A DNA stretch of 64,000 nt. Origin: Flagellimonas beolgyonensis (lineage in GTDB: Bacteria > Bacteroidota > Bacteroidia > Flavobacteriales > Flavobacteriaceae). The notes under the pieces were generated by a model. It made no database searches, was not told where the DNA came from, and saw only the letters and a program-made list of their open reading frames with translations. The position numbers and the translations under genes are program-made. Where the stretch lies: the NCBI RefSeq assembly GCF_003992615.1, contig NZ_RZMY01000016.1, forward strand, positions 248,001-312,000, in the 5' to 3' direction. How positions within the stretch are numbered: the stretch's first letter is position 1; each line of letters opens with the position of its first letter. Below, piece by piece: positions 36,852-45,137 of the stretch.

Positions 36852-37784
36852 ATGAAAGTTCTCCATCTTGACACCAACCATCCGCTTCTGTTGGAACAGT
36901 TTGCGGCGCTCGGATTTGAAAATCACGAAGACTATTCTTCAACAAAAGAAGCTGTGGAACAAAAAATCCATTTGTACGATGGCATTGTGATTCGCAGCCG
37001 GTTTACCATTGATCAACAATTTTTGGACAAAGCCACCAACTTAAAGTTCATCGGCCGTGTGGGTGCCGGACTTGAAAATATTGATGTTAACTACGCCAGA
37101 CAAAAAGGAATTTTTCTTGCCTCGGCACCAGAAGGCAACCGAAATGCAGTTGGGGAACACACCTTGGGGATGTTGTTGTCGGTGATGAACAAAATGTGCA
37201 AGGCCAACCGTGAGGTCAAAAAAGGCAAATGGGACCGTGAAGGCAACCGAGGTGTCGAATTGGACGGACGTACAGTGGGTATCATCGGTTATGGTAACAT
37301 GGGAAAGGCGTTTGCCAAAAAATTGCGTGGTTTTGATGTGGAAGTAATCTGCTACGACATTGTAGGAGGTGTTGGGGACGAAAATGCCCGCCAAGTCGGG
37401 ATCATGGAATTCCAACAAAAGTCGGATGTAGTAAGCCTGCACGTGCCCCAGACCGAAAAAACCGAAGGCATGGTAAACACCGAATTCATCAATGCCTTCC
37501 ATAAACCCTTTTGGTTGTTAAACACCGCCCGTGGGAAATGTGTGGTCACCGAAGATTTGGTGGCTGCCCTAAAATCAGGAAAAATATTGGGTGCCGGTCT
37601 CGATGTGTTGGAGTACGAGAAAAAATCCTTCGAGAACATGTTCGTCCAAAAACCAAAGGCCTTCAAATACCTTAGAAAAGCCAAAAACGTATTGTTGACC
37701 CCCCATGTGGCCGGTTGGACCGAGGAAAGCAAGGTGAAACTGGCACAAACCATAGTGGACAAGGTGAAAGAAAGATTTTGCTAA
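36852..37784 (+). CDS. D-2-hydroxyacid dehydrogenase (phosphoglycerate dehydrogenase-like)
   Basis: NAD-dependent oxidoreductase, 310 aa. Substrate-binding segments flank a Rossmann domain with TVGIIGYGNMGKAFAKKL; catalytic Arg lies in LLNTARGKCVV, Glu in the LDVLEYEKKSF region, and His in LLTPHVAGWT. VGAGLENIDVNYARQKGI and GNRNAVGEHTLGML match the phosphoglycerate/hydroxypyruvate reductase group. No C-terminal ACT domain, so probably not the regulated SerA; it may use 3-phosphoglycerate, hydroxypyruvate or another 2-oxoacid. A longer upstream reading from 36747 overlaps the cupin gene out of frame and is rejected. Confidence 0.88.
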   Translation: MKVLHLDTNHPLLLEQFAALGFENHEDYSSTKEAVEQKIHLYDGIVIRSRFTIDQQFLDKATNLKFIGRVGAGLENIDVNYARQKGIFLASAPEGNRNAVGEHTLGMLLSVMNKMCKANREVKKGKWDREGNRGVELDGRTVGIIGYGNMGKAFAKKLRGFDVEVICYDIVGGVGDENARQVGIMEFQQKSDVVSLHVPQTEKTEGMVNTEFINAFHKPFWLLNTARGKCVVTEDLVAALKSGKILGAGLDVLEYEKKSFENMFVQKPKAFKYLRKAKNVLLTPHVAGWTEESKVKLAQTIVDKVKERFC

Positions 37785-37792
37785 TTTTAAGG

Positions 37793-38209
37793 GTGAAAAA
37801 GACCGTCCTTGTTTTTTCGGCACTGACCATTGCCATCCTTTTACTTTTTAAATTCAGCACTTATTCCTATCTATCGGGGAACATAGCGGTGGAACTGGTT
37901 TTGGGAGCCATTGCCTTGGTCTTTTTTTTCGTCGGTCTTTACATCAATAAAAGGCAAGCCGGAAAACAACCCAATGCCAAAACAGAGATTGATCACAACA
38001 TGATCACCCAACTCGGTATCAGTAATCGGGAATACGAGGTTTTGGTCCATCTTTCCAAAGGAATGTCGAACAAGGAAATTGCCGATTCGCTATTTGTTTC
38101 GGAAAGCACCATCAAAACCCATGTATCCAATTTGTTGGTCAAGTTGGACGCCAAGCGGCGCACCCAAGCTATCCAAAAGGCAAAAACACTCCACTTACTA
38201 TCCAATTAA
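37793..38209 (+). CDS. membrane-anchored LuxR-type transcriptional regulator
   Basis: Small regulator, 138 aa from GTG. Two hydrophobic N-terminal segments (VFSALTIAILLLFKF and VELVLGAIALVFFFVGLYI) precede a short linker and a C-terminal LuxR/GerE helix-turn-helix (LGISNREYEVLVHLSKGMSN, SLFVSESTIKTHVSNLLVKL). The DNA-binding domain would face the cytosol, tethered to the membrane. There is no receiver or sensor domain. Starts possible: GTG 37793, or TTG 37778 overlapping the dehydrogenase stop; no ATG is suitable. The DUF4199 membrane protein follows by 100 bp; this pairing is common in Flavobacteriia and suggests functional linkage. Confidence 0.8.
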   Translation: MKKTVLVFSALTIAILLLFKFSTYSYLSGNIAVELVLGAIALVFFFVGLYINKRQAGKQPNAKTEIDHNMITQLGISNREYEVLVHLSKGMSNKEIADSLFVSESTIKTHVSNLLVKLDAKRRTQAIQKAKTLHLLSN

Positions 38210-38308
38210 TTTGGTTATTATCGTTGATCAACACTTTTTGGTACTTTAGTATGAGTGCCAAAATACTGGTTTGAGCTAGGTTTGAATCAACCATTTAATT
38301 AATAGATC

Positions 38309-38815
38309 ATGAAAAAATCAATTTTAAGATATGGAGCCTATGGCGCCATTACCATCTGTGTGCTATTTATTTTCAGCTGGTATGTACTGGGCACGCTTTC
38401 ACTTCCGGTACAGGAAGTTTTGGGCTATGTTTCCATTGTGGTTTCATTGAGCTTCGTGTTTTTCGGGATTCGACATTTTAGGGATAAGGAAAATGCCGGA
38501 AAGGTAAGTTTTAAACAAGCCTTGGCAATCGGGTTGATGATTACGCTAATCACTGCCTTTGTTTTCGGTTTGTTGGATGTGTTTTATACCGAAGTATTGA
38601 ATCCCGGTTTTATGGATCAATACTATGCTGAAATTGCCGAAAACATGAAAGGCACTTTGCCACCCGATGAGTTGCGGGTAAAATTGGCCGAACTGGAGTC
38701 CCAAAAAGCCCAGTTTTCCAACCCATTGCTTTCGTTCGCTTTTATGGCAATGACGGTATTCTTGGTCGGGTTTATTATCACCTTGATTTCTTCCTTAATT
38801 CTACAACGCAAATAG
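38309..38815 (+). CDS. DUF4199 family membrane protein
   Basis: Integral membrane protein, 168 aa, with four predicted membrane segments (YGAYGAITICVLFIFSWYVL, then VLGYVSIVVSLSFVFFGI, ALAIGLMITLITAFVFGLLD, and FMAMTVFLVGFIITLISSLIL). A charged loop of about 60 residues (FMDQYYAEIAENMKG to ESQKAQFSN) separates segments 3 and 4. The layout and the RHFRDKENAGKVSFKQAL block fit DUF4199. Function unknown. It follows the membrane-anchored LuxR regulator. Confidence 0.83.
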   Translation: MKKSILRYGAYGAITICVLFIFSWYVLGTLSLPVQEVLGYVSIVVSLSFVFFGIRHFRDKENAGKVSFKQALAIGLMITLITAFVFGLLDVFYTEVLNPGFMDQYYAEIAENMKGTLPPDELRVKLAELESQKAQFSNPLLSFAFMAMTVFLVGFIITLISSLILQRK

Positions 38816-38822
38816 TTCCGTT

Positions 38823-39281
38823 ATGACCATTGACGCACAATCACCGGACGATTATATCGCCCAACTGCCCGAGGACAGAAAAGAAGCTGTTTCCAAACTT
38901 CGCGAAACCATAAAAAAGAACCTACCCGATGGTTTTGAAGAATGCATCAACTATAAAATGATCGGGTATGTAGTGCCCCATTCCCGATATCCGGATGGGT
39001 ACCATTGCGACCCCAAACTGCCTTTGCCCTTCATCAACATTGCCTCACAGAAAAACTTCGTGGCTTTGTACCATATGGGTATGTATGCTAACCCAGACGT
39101 GTTGGATTGGTTCGTGAAAGAATACCCCAAGCATGTAAAGACCAAATTGGATATGGGCAAAAGTTGTATCCGATTCAAGAACACACAAAACATTCCTTAT
39201 GGACTGATCGGGGAATTGTGTCAAAAAATCGGCCCACAGGATTGGATCGACATCTATGAACAAAACATTAAAAAAGCATGA
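38823..39281 (+). CDS. DUF1801 domain-containing protein
   Basis: Cytosolic protein, 152 aa, of the DUF1801 (YdhG-like) family: DDYIAQLPEDRKEAVSKLRE at the N-terminus, GFEECINYKMIGYVVPHS, then FVALYHMGMY and GKSCIRFKNTQNIPYGLI. Members resemble the YjbR/CyaY fold; some are linked to iron handling, but no role can be read here. The stop overlaps the ATG of the next gene by 4 bp. Confidence 0.85.
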   Translation: MTIDAQSPDDYIAQLPEDRKEAVSKLRETIKKNLPDGFEECINYKMIGYVVPHSRYPDGYHCDPKLPLPFINIASQKNFVALYHMGMYANPDVLDWFVKEYPKHVKTKLDMGKSCIRFKNTQNIPYGLIGELCQKIGPQDWIDIYEQNIKKA

Positions 39282-39664
39282 AAAAAAGAGTAACAGGACT
39301 GGGAGGCTTTTTCTTTAAGACCCAAGACTCCGACAACATAAAGAAGTGGTATAAAAATCATTTGGGATTGAATACCGACTCCTACGGATGTACGTTTTGG
39401 TGGAAGGACCAGGAAGGCAATGACTGTTCCACCCAATGGAGCCCATTTAAGGAAGATACCACCTATTTTGCGCCCAGTGAAAAACAGTTTATGATGAACT
39501 TTCGTGTTGAGAACTTGGTGGAACTGCTCGAAGCGTTGAAACAGGAAGGAGTAACCATTGTGGGGGAAATGGAAGAATACGAGTATGGCAAATTCGGATG
39601 GATCTTGGACCCGGAAGGAAACAAAATAGAGCTCTGGGAGCCTGTTGATAAAGCCTTCCAGTAG
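39278..39664 (+). CDS. VOC family (glyoxalase/bleomycin resistance fold) protein
   Basis: Single VOC domain, 128 aa: GLGGFFFKTQDSDNIKKWYK at the start, LGLNTDSYGCTFWW, then MNFRVENLVELLEALKQEG and FGWILDPEGNKIELWEP, with the C-terminal Glu as a metal ligand of such folds. Enzyme substrate unknown. Translationally coupled to the DUF1801 gene (ATGA overlap). Confidence 0.87.
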   Translation: MKKRVTGLGGFFFKTQDSDNIKKWYKNHLGLNTDSYGCTFWWKDQEGNDCSTQWSPFKEDTTYFAPSEKQFMMNFRVENLVELLEALKQEGVTIVGEMEEYEYGKFGWILDPEGNKIELWEPVDKAFQ

Positions 39665-39716
39665 CTATTGATTTATTTGCTACATTTAATCTTCATTAAC
39701 CAACACATTAAATATC

Positions 39717-40103
39717 ATGTCAGAAGAAAAAAAAGACTTCGGAGATAAAGCCGAAGAGGCAGCAAAAGAATTTAAAGAAGATGTAAAGCAAGCATTTGAC
39801 CCCAGCAATCCGGAAAGCGGAAAGACCGTGGCCATTATTGCCCATATCACTTTGATCGGATGGATCGTAGCCATCATCATGAACAGTAGCAACAAAACGG
39901 AACTGGGTTCCTTTTACATCCGTCAAGTTTTGGGGATATTCCTGATTCTTTTTGTAATTTCTTTTATACCAGTACTAAACTTTTTGGGTTGGCTATTTTG
40001 TGCCATCCTTTGGATTATAAGCTTAATCGGGGCGATCAACGGCAACCGGAAGCCGGTATTTTTGGTTGGAGAAACCTTCCAAAACTGGTTCAAAAGCCTA
40101 TAA
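39717..40103 (+). CDS. DUF4870-like small membrane protein
   Basis: Membrane protein, 128 aa. A charged N-terminal part (EEKKDFGDKAEEAAKEFKED, probably helical) leads to three hydrophobic segments (TVAIIAHITLIGWIVAIIM; LGIFLILFVISFIPVLNFLG; FCAILWIISLIGAING). The pattern fits the DUF4870/Tic20-like family, whose role is unknown. It has its own gap upstream (52 bp) and a terminator downstream, so it may be monocistronic. Confidence 0.8.
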   Translation: MSEEKKDFGDKAEEAAKEFKEDVKQAFDPSNPESGKTVAIIAHITLIGWIVAIIMNSSNKTELGSFYIRQVLGIFLILFVISFIPVLNFLGWLFCAILWIISLIGAINGNRKPVFLVGETFQNWFKSL

Positions 40104-40114
40104 CAGAACACAAA

Positions 40115-40145
40115 AAGTCAGAAAAAATACACTTCTGGCTTTTTT
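40115..40145 (+). terminator. Rho-independent terminator
   Basis: AAGTCAGAA (40115-40123) pairs with TTCTGGCTT (40133-40141), 9 bp with one G-U, followed by a T tract. It closes the DUF4870 gene and isolates the arsenic cluster. Confidence 0.65.
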
Positions 40146-40149
40146 ATTT

Positions 40150-40175
40150 CATTGCTTCATCGTAATATTGCAATG
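40150..40175. promoter_or_regulatory. possible ArsR operator
   Basis: Inverted repeat CATTGC (40150-40155) and GCAATG (40170-40175), 14 bp apart, ending 17 bp before the arsR start; the right half is embedded in ATATTGCAATGTAT. Position and symmetry suit an ArsR autoregulatory site, but a short inverted repeat in AT-rich DNA can arise by chance. Confidence 0.35.
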
Positions 40176-40192
40176 TATAATTAAACCGTAGT

Positions 40193-40516
40193 ATGGGACT
40201 GACGAAGACACATATGTTCACCGACAAACAAAACGAGCTGGCTCGAATCGCCAAAGTACTGGCACATCCTGCCCGTGTGGCCATTCTGGAATACATCAGC
40301 AAACAGGATGCCTGTATCTGTACCGACTTGGTGGATATTATCGGATTGGCGCAGCCTACCATATCACAGCACTTGAACGAAATCAAAAAAATTGGCCTGC
40401 TCAACGGCACTTTTGAAGGCAAAAACCTTTGTTATTGTATCGACCAGGAACGTTGGAAGGAAATCCAAGAAACCCTTCACACGTTCTTTTCCAATATTAA
40501 CCGTAATTGTTGTTAA
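40193..40516 (+). CDS. ArsR/SmtB family metalloregulator
   Basis: Winged-helix repressor, 107 aa. HPARVAILEYISKQ and QPTISQHLNEIKKIGLL form the DNA-binding fold, and the metal-sensing Cys pair is in ACICTDL (C41, C43), the ArsR-type site for As(III)/Sb(III). Additional Cys lie in LCYCID and in the C-terminal NCC. Expected to repress its own operon until arsenite binds. The ATG at 40214 is an alternative start. The next gene begins 2 bp on, and an arsenate reductase follows two genes later. Confidence 0.9.
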   Translation: MGLTKTHMFTDKQNELARIAKVLAHPARVAILEYISKQDACICTDLVDIIGLAQPTISQHLNEIKKIGLLNGTFEGKNLCYCIDQERWKEIQETLHTFFSNINRNCC

Positions 40517-40518
40517 CC

Positions 40519-41010
40519 ATGAAAACAGCCGAATTCCTATCCCTGTTGCAACAGCACCAGGACAAAAGTTTACTTTTTGAATATGCACCCAACCAATTGG
40601 TCGGAGCCAACTACCACATTACCGAAGTAAAGAACATTACTATCGATTCTGTGGATTGTGGTGCCGGAACCGATTTTTGGAAAGAGACCATTGTACAACT
40701 TTGGGAAAGCCCCAAAGAAATTGGCAAAAGGGACTACATGTCTACCTATAAAGCCTTGGGCATTCTAAACAAGGTGAACAAGATCAAGCCGATGGTTTCC
40801 GATGCGGAAATCAAGTTTGAATACAGCAATGCCGATTTTCATACCGCCCAACTATTTGTAGATGACTACGCCCTGGATGAAAAGAAGTTGCTCCTAAAAC
40901 TTTCCGTGGAAAAAACAGATTGCAAGGCCAAGGAAACCTGCGGTGTCGTTGAAAAACAGGCCGCAACGGAACAGGAACCCTGTTGTGCCCCTGGTTCAGG
41001 CTGCTGTTAA
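40519..41010 (+). CDS. DUF6428 family protein with Cys-rich tail
   Basis: Cytosolic protein, 163 aa, of a family often found next to arsR in Bacteroidetes (DUF6428, assigned from sequence pattern and memory). Core: LLFEYAPNQLVGANYHITEV, WKETIVQLWESPKEIG, then KFEYSNADFHTAQLFV. The C-terminal part has six Cys in about 30 residues and ends CCAPGSGCC, a likely thiol site for arsenite or another soft metal. It starts 2 bp after arsR. Possible roles are arsenite chaperone or sequestering protein; none is demonstrated. The upstream in-frame TTG codons overlap arsR and are less likely starts. Confidence 0.78.
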   Translation: MKTAEFLSLLQQHQDKSLLFEYAPNQLVGANYHITEVKNITIDSVDCGAGTDFWKETIVQLWESPKEIGKRDYMSTYKALGILNKVNKIKPMVSDAEIKFEYSNADFHTAQLFVDDYALDEKKLLLKLSVEKTDCKAKETCGVVEKQAATEQEPCCAPGSGCC

Positions 41011-41020
41011 ATCAATCCAT

Positions 41021-41512
41021 ATGACGATTCGTGATATGCACTCGGCAGATTGGGGCCAGGTTTCCCAAATCTACGCCGACGGTATTGCCACCGGATTTGC
41101 AACTTTTGAAACCTCCACCCCAACCTATGACCATTGGGACAAGGCCCACACGCCACATTGTCGATTTGTGGCCGAGGAAGCAGGAGAGATACTGGGGTGG
41201 GTGGCCTTATCTCCCGTTTCGAGCCGATGTGTGTACGGCGGTGTGGCGGAAGTAAGTGTTTATATTGCAACAAAAAACAGGGGAAAGGGTGTAGGAAAAT
41301 TGCTGATGGAACACCTAATTTTGGAAAGTGAAAAAGCAGGCTACTGGACACTCCAATCCGGCATTTTCCCTGAAAACCTGGGTAGCATCAAACTCCATGA
41401 AAAAGTGGGTTTCCGCTACATCGGTAAAAGGGAGCGCGTCGGCAAAATCAAAGGAGTTTGGAAGGACAACCTACTATTTGAAAAAAGAAGCCAAATTGTT
41501 GGAATCGACTAA
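41021..41512 (+). CDS. GNAT family N-acetyltransferase, ArsN/phosphinothricin acetyltransferase-like
   Basis: Single-domain acetyltransferase, 163 aa. The pattern TIRDMHSADWGQVSQIYADG, FVAEEAGEILGWVALSPVS, YIATKNRGKGVGKLLMEHLI (acetyl-CoA site) and KLHEKVGFRYIGKRERVG matches the phosphinothricin/arsinothricin acetyltransferase group. Some relatives (ArsN1) detoxify the arsenic antibiotic arsinothricin; its place between DUF6428 and arsC makes that possible here. Substrate not proven. The start at 41021 follows the DUF6428 stop by 10 bp; a longer frame from 40943 overlaps that gene and is rejected. Confidence 0.82.
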   Translation: MTIRDMHSADWGQVSQIYADGIATGFATFETSTPTYDHWDKAHTPHCRFVAEEAGEILGWVALSPVSSRCVYGGVAEVSVYIATKNRGKGVGKLLMEHLILESEKAGYWTLQSGIFPENLGSIKLHEKVGFRYIGKRERVGKIKGVWKDNLLFEKRSQIVGID

Positions 41513-41532
41513 ACAGAACTAAAAAATCCCTT

Positions 41533-41955
41533 ATGAAAAATGTATTGGTACTTTGTACCGGAAATTCTTGCCGTAGCCAAATGGCGCATGGCTATTTGAA
41601 CCACTTTCAAAACAATCTCGCAAACATTTATAGTGCCGGCATCGAAACCCATGGATTGAATCCGGGGGCCGTGGCCATCATGAAAGAGGATGGTGTGGAC
41701 ATTTCTCAACACACCTCGAACCATGTGGATGAATATGAAGGTATCGAATGGGACTACATCATCACGGTCTGTGACCATGCCAAGGAACATTGTCCGTACA
41801 TCCCCTCCAAAAAAGCAAGGCGACTACACCAAAATTTTAGTGATCCATCCAAAGTGCATGGTTCCGAAAAGGAGATTCACGAAGCGTTCGAAGCTACCCG
41901 GGATGCCATCAAGGAATATTGCCACGATTTTGTAAAGGAAGAACTTATGGATTAA
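41533..41955 (+). CDS. arsC: arsenate reductase, thioredoxin-coupled (low-MW phosphatase fold)
   Basis: Cytosolic arsenate reductase, 140 aa, converting arsenate to arsenite. The phosphatase-like P-loop is CTGNSCRS with nucleophile C8, and the redox pair is C80 and C87 in TVCDHAKEHCPY, the arrangement of Staphylococcus aureus ArsC that is recycled by thioredoxin. Plain protein-tyrosine phosphatases lack that second pair. Last gene of the arsR operon. No arsenite pump (ArsB or Acr3) follows. Its 3' end overlaps the convergent acyltransferase gene by 11 bp. Confidence 0.92.
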   Translation: MKNVLVLCTGNSCRSQMAHGYLNHFQNNLANIYSAGIETHGLNPGAVAIMKEDGVDISQHTSNHVDEYEGIEWDYIITVCDHAKEHCPYIPSKKARRLHQNFSDPSKVHGSEKEIHEAFEATRDAIKEYCHDFVKEELMD

Positions 41956-43774
41956 GGTCGTCCTCCGCAGGGATGGCCCCTTCCGCCATTTTACGTTCCA
42001 ACTCGGCTTGAAACTCTTCCATAACGGGCTTCACGGTGCTTTCCGGCAGGTCCGCGATACGGATATACATAAGCCCGTCCACCGAATTATTGAACAACGG
42101 ATCCACGTTGAAAGCCACTACCTTGGCGTTTTGTTTGATGTATTTTTTAATCAATACGGGTAATCGCAGACTTCCTGGTTCCACTTCGCTGATCAATTTG
42201 TCGAATTTGTTCAGGTCTGCTTGGGTTTCATCAAAGATGAACTCCTTATCGGCATCGTTCAATTTAACCTTGAACTCCTTTTTGGGACGAATGTATTGTG
42301 CCACATAGGGATCCCAATAGTTCGATTTCATGAACTCGATCATCAACGATTTGGAGAAATTGGAGAATTGGTTGCTGATGCTTACCCCACCAATCAAGTA
42401 TTTATGTTCGGGATAGCGCAGTGTTGTGTGTACTATACCTTTCCATAACAAAAAGAGTGGCATGGGTTTTTGCTGGTATTCCTTAACAATGTAGGCCCTA
42501 CCCATTTCTATGGATTTTTCCATCATGCCATATAGTTCCGGTTCAAAACGGAACAGGTCCTGAAGGTAAAACCCATCGATACCGTACTTTTTAAAGATCT
42601 GTGATCCCAAGCCCATTCGATAGGCCCCTACAATGGCCTTTTCATCATCGTCCCACAAAAACAAATGATGGTAATACGAATCGAACTTGTCCAGATCGAT
42701 GGCATTATTGGTCCCTTCGCCCACTTCCCTGAAAGTGACCTCGCGTTGGCGGCCGATTTCATTTAAACAGAAAGGCATATCTTGTTGTTGGGCCAGGAAT
42801 ACCTCATAGTTCTTACTTTGCAATACGCGACAATCCTTTTCCCGCAACTTTTCAATTTCACCCTCCAACACCTTGGAGCTTACTGCCGTGGCTATTTTTT
42901 GGGGCGGTTTTGGTATTTTCAAGGATGTAGGCACCTTATCAAACAACCGTTCCTTTTCGTAAACGTTGGCTAGCAGATAGGTTTTTTTGCGCAGCAGTTC
43001 GGTAAAGGACTCCAAGGTGGGTTCCTCTTGTTGTGTACTCACGGAAATGGGCTGCCCCACGCGTACCTTGATGGGTCGCATACTTTGGGATGTGAGTTCC
43101 GAAGGGAGCTTTGCGGTTCGGAACACATCATTCATTTTGGAAAGGGTATAGAACAATCGACTGTTGCGTGCATGAAAGTAAATGGGCACTACCGGTACCT
43201 CGGCCTTTCGTATCAATTTGATGGCCGCCTCTTCCCATGGCCTGTCCACCACTAATTTTCCATCCCGATAAGTAGACACCTCCCCAGCTGGAAAAATACC
43301 CAAAGGGTGGCCATCTTGTAAATGTTTCAACGCCGTTTTAAAACCAGCGATACTGCTCTTCGCATCCTTATGGGTTTCAAAAGGGTTTACTGGCAAAATG
43401 AATGGTTTCAAGGGCTCGATGCGATGCAGCAAAAAATTGGCGATTATTTTATAATCGGGCCGTTCATTGAGCAAGAGTTTAAGTAAAAGTACCCCGTCAA
43501 TACCACCCAAGGGATGGTTACTTATGGTGATGTAGGGCCCGGACTTAGGTAGCCGTTTGATGTCTTCCTCGGGGATTTCAAAGTCGATTTCGTAATGTTC
43601 CAATATCGCATCCAAAAACTCTGGACCGGGCAGTTCTTTGTTCTTGTTGTAAAATCGGTTTATGGTAGTGATCTTGGTGGCAACCATCAAAAGCCAGCCC
43701 ACAAAGGTGCCCAAAAAGCCATACTTGTCCAGATGGATAACCTTTGCCACCTCTTTTGCCGTAACCAATCCCAT
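41945..43774 (-). CDS. bifunctional acyltransferase, OlsF-like (PlsC-type plus GNAT/hemolysin-like domain)
   Basis: Membrane-associated fusion protein, 609 aa. The N-terminal half is a lysophospholipid O-acyltransferase-like domain with motif I in SNHPLGGIDG (His and Asp one residue further apart than HX4D) and GIFPAGEVS as motif III. The C-terminal half (from about residue 310) is an OlsB/hemolysin-like N-acyltransferase domain (CRVLQSKNYEVFLAQQQ, FDSYYHHLFLWDDD, KEYQQKPMPLFLLWKGI). The fusion matches OlsF, which makes ornithine lipids in Serratia and Flavobacterium; glycine or other aminoacyl lipids are alternatives. Its 3' end overlaps arsC tail to tail. Confidence 0.83.
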   Translation of the reverse strand: MGLVTAKEVAKVIHLDKYGFLGTFVGWLLMVATKITTINRFYNKNKELPGPEFLDAILEHYEIDFEIPEEDIKRLPKSGPYITISNHPLGGIDGVLLLKLLLNERPDYKIIANFLLHRIEPLKPFILPVNPFETHKDAKSSIAGFKTALKHLQDGHPLGIFPAGEVSTYRDGKLVVDRPWEEAAIKLIRKAEVPVVPIYFHARNSRLFYTLSKMNDVFRTAKLPSELTSQSMRPIKVRVGQPISVSTQQEEPTLESFTELLRKKTYLLANVYEKERLFDKVPTSLKIPKPPQKIATAVSSKVLEGEIEKLREKDCRVLQSKNYEVFLAQQQDMPFCLNEIGRQREVTFREVGEGTNNAIDLDKFDSYYHHLFLWDDDEKAIVGAYRMGLGSQIFKKYGIDGFYLQDLFRFEPELYGMMEKSIEMGRAYIVKEYQQKPMPLFLLWKGIVHTTLRYPEHKYLIGGVSISNQFSNFSKSLMIEFMKSNYWDPYVAQYIRPKKEFKVKLNDADKEFIFDETQADLNKFDKLISEVEPGSLRLPVLIKKYIKQNAKVVAFNVDPLFNNSVDGLMYIRIADLPESTVKPVMEEFQAELERKMAEGAIPAEDDLNP

Positions 43775-43854
43775 AAAAAATCATGTTTAGGTAAGCGTAA
43801 AGATAGAAAATTACAATAATTGGTATCTGTCCACCTACCCAAACCGCAAAAGGC

Positions 43855-45105
43855 CTATTTTACAACAAGTTGCACAGTTTCCTTACCCCGTTGTTCCACC
43901 AATACCGATTTACCATTTTGAAGGGATTTGACCGCATCGTCATCAAAATGGCGTATAGTAAACAGGGATACATCCTCGTGGCACACCACTTTGAACTTTT
44001 TCTTCAATTCTTCCAACAATAGGGGCAATCCCTTGAACTTATTGTCCAAACAAACTGAAAAACTGATAGCGGAGTTCTGTATTAAATCCACCTTTAAACG
44101 ATGGTCGGCCAACAACTTGAAAATTTCACTGATGTTATCCTCAACGATAAAGGAAAAATCCAAAGAAGAAAGTTTGAGCAACACCTGGTTTTTCTTCACG
44201 ATGAAACAGGGCACCTTTGGAACAATACCAATCCCTTTGCCAACCGTGGTTCCCATATCCTTGGGATTTAAAAAAGATTTTACGTGCAATGGGATTTCCT
44301 TTCGCTGCAAAGGTTGCAAGGTTTTGGGGTGAATCACGGATGCGCCATAAAAAGCAAGCTCTATGGCCTCTCGGTACGAAATCTGTTCCAGCAATTGGGC
44401 CGTATCAAAATTTCGGGGATCGGCATTCAGAACCCCGGGCACATCCTTCCAAATCGTGACTGATTCGGCATTGAGACAATAGGCCAAAATGGCCGCGGTG
44501 TAGTCAGAACCCTCCCTCCCCAATGTGGTGGTGAAATTATTGTCGTCACTCCCCAAAAAACCTTGGGTAATGTTCAACTTGGATCTATCGATTTTGGCAG
44601 CCACTTCTTGTTGGGTACGTTCCCAGTTCACTTGGGCATCGCGATAGGTATTGTCCGTCTTTATAAGATTGCGTACATCCAACCAAGTGTTCACCAAGCC
44701 CACTTCATTAAGATAGGCACTGATGATCGTAGTGGACAACAGCTCCCCATAACCCACTACCTGATCGTAGACAAACCCGTATTTGGGAGATTTGTTCCAA
44801 ACCAGAAACCCTTTTACCTCATCAAACAAATCCTTGACTTGTCCGTAAATGGGATGTTTGGGATTCTCGAACAAATTGACAAGAATACCATTATGGTAAT
44901 CCGCCACTTCCTGGATGGCCGCATTGATTCCATTTTTATCGTTAAAATAGCATTCCACCACATTTTCCATGGCATTGGTCGTCTTGCCCATGGCAGAGAT
45001 GACCACCAAGGTATCTTTATACCCGACTTCCTGCAGAACACGTACCACATTTCTAACCGCATCACCGTCCTTTACCGACGCACCACCAAACTTAAATACT
45101 CTCAT
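43855..45105 (-). CDS. aspartate kinase
   Basis: Monofunctional aspartokinase, 416 aa; phosphorylates aspartate, the first step to Lys, Thr and Met. Kinase signature KFGGASVKDGDAV at the N-terminus, then GFLGSDDNNFTTTLGREGSD and ESVTIWKDVPGVLNADPR, followed by a regulatory ACT region (roughly residues 300-400; FSFIVEDNISEIFKLLADH). Which end product inhibits it cannot be read. The gene is preceded by a GNAT gene 32 bp upstream on the same strand. A separate ACT-like protein lies at 58.7-59.4 kb. Confidence 0.94.
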   Translation of the reverse strand: MRVFKFGGASVKDGDAVRNVVRVLQEVGYKDTLVVISAMGKTTNAMENVVECYFNDKNGINAAIQEVADYHNGILVNLFENPKHPIYGQVKDLFDEVKGFLVWNKSPKYGFVYDQVVGYGELLSTTIISAYLNEVGLVNTWLDVRNLIKTDNTYRDAQVNWERTQQEVAAKIDRSKLNITQGFLGSDDNNFTTTLGREGSDYTAAILAYCLNAESVTIWKDVPGVLNADPRNFDTAQLLEQISYREAIELAFYGASVIHPKTLQPLQRKEIPLHVKSFLNPKDMGTTVGKGIGIVPKVPCFIVKKNQVLLKLSSLDFSFIVEDNISEIFKLLADHRLKVDLIQNSAISFSVCLDNKFKGLPLLLEELKKKFKVVCHEDVSLFTIRHFDDDAVKSLQNGKSVLVEQRGKETVQLVVK

Positions 45106-45137
45106 GTAAATTTCTGATATTGTAAAAATGGATAAGC

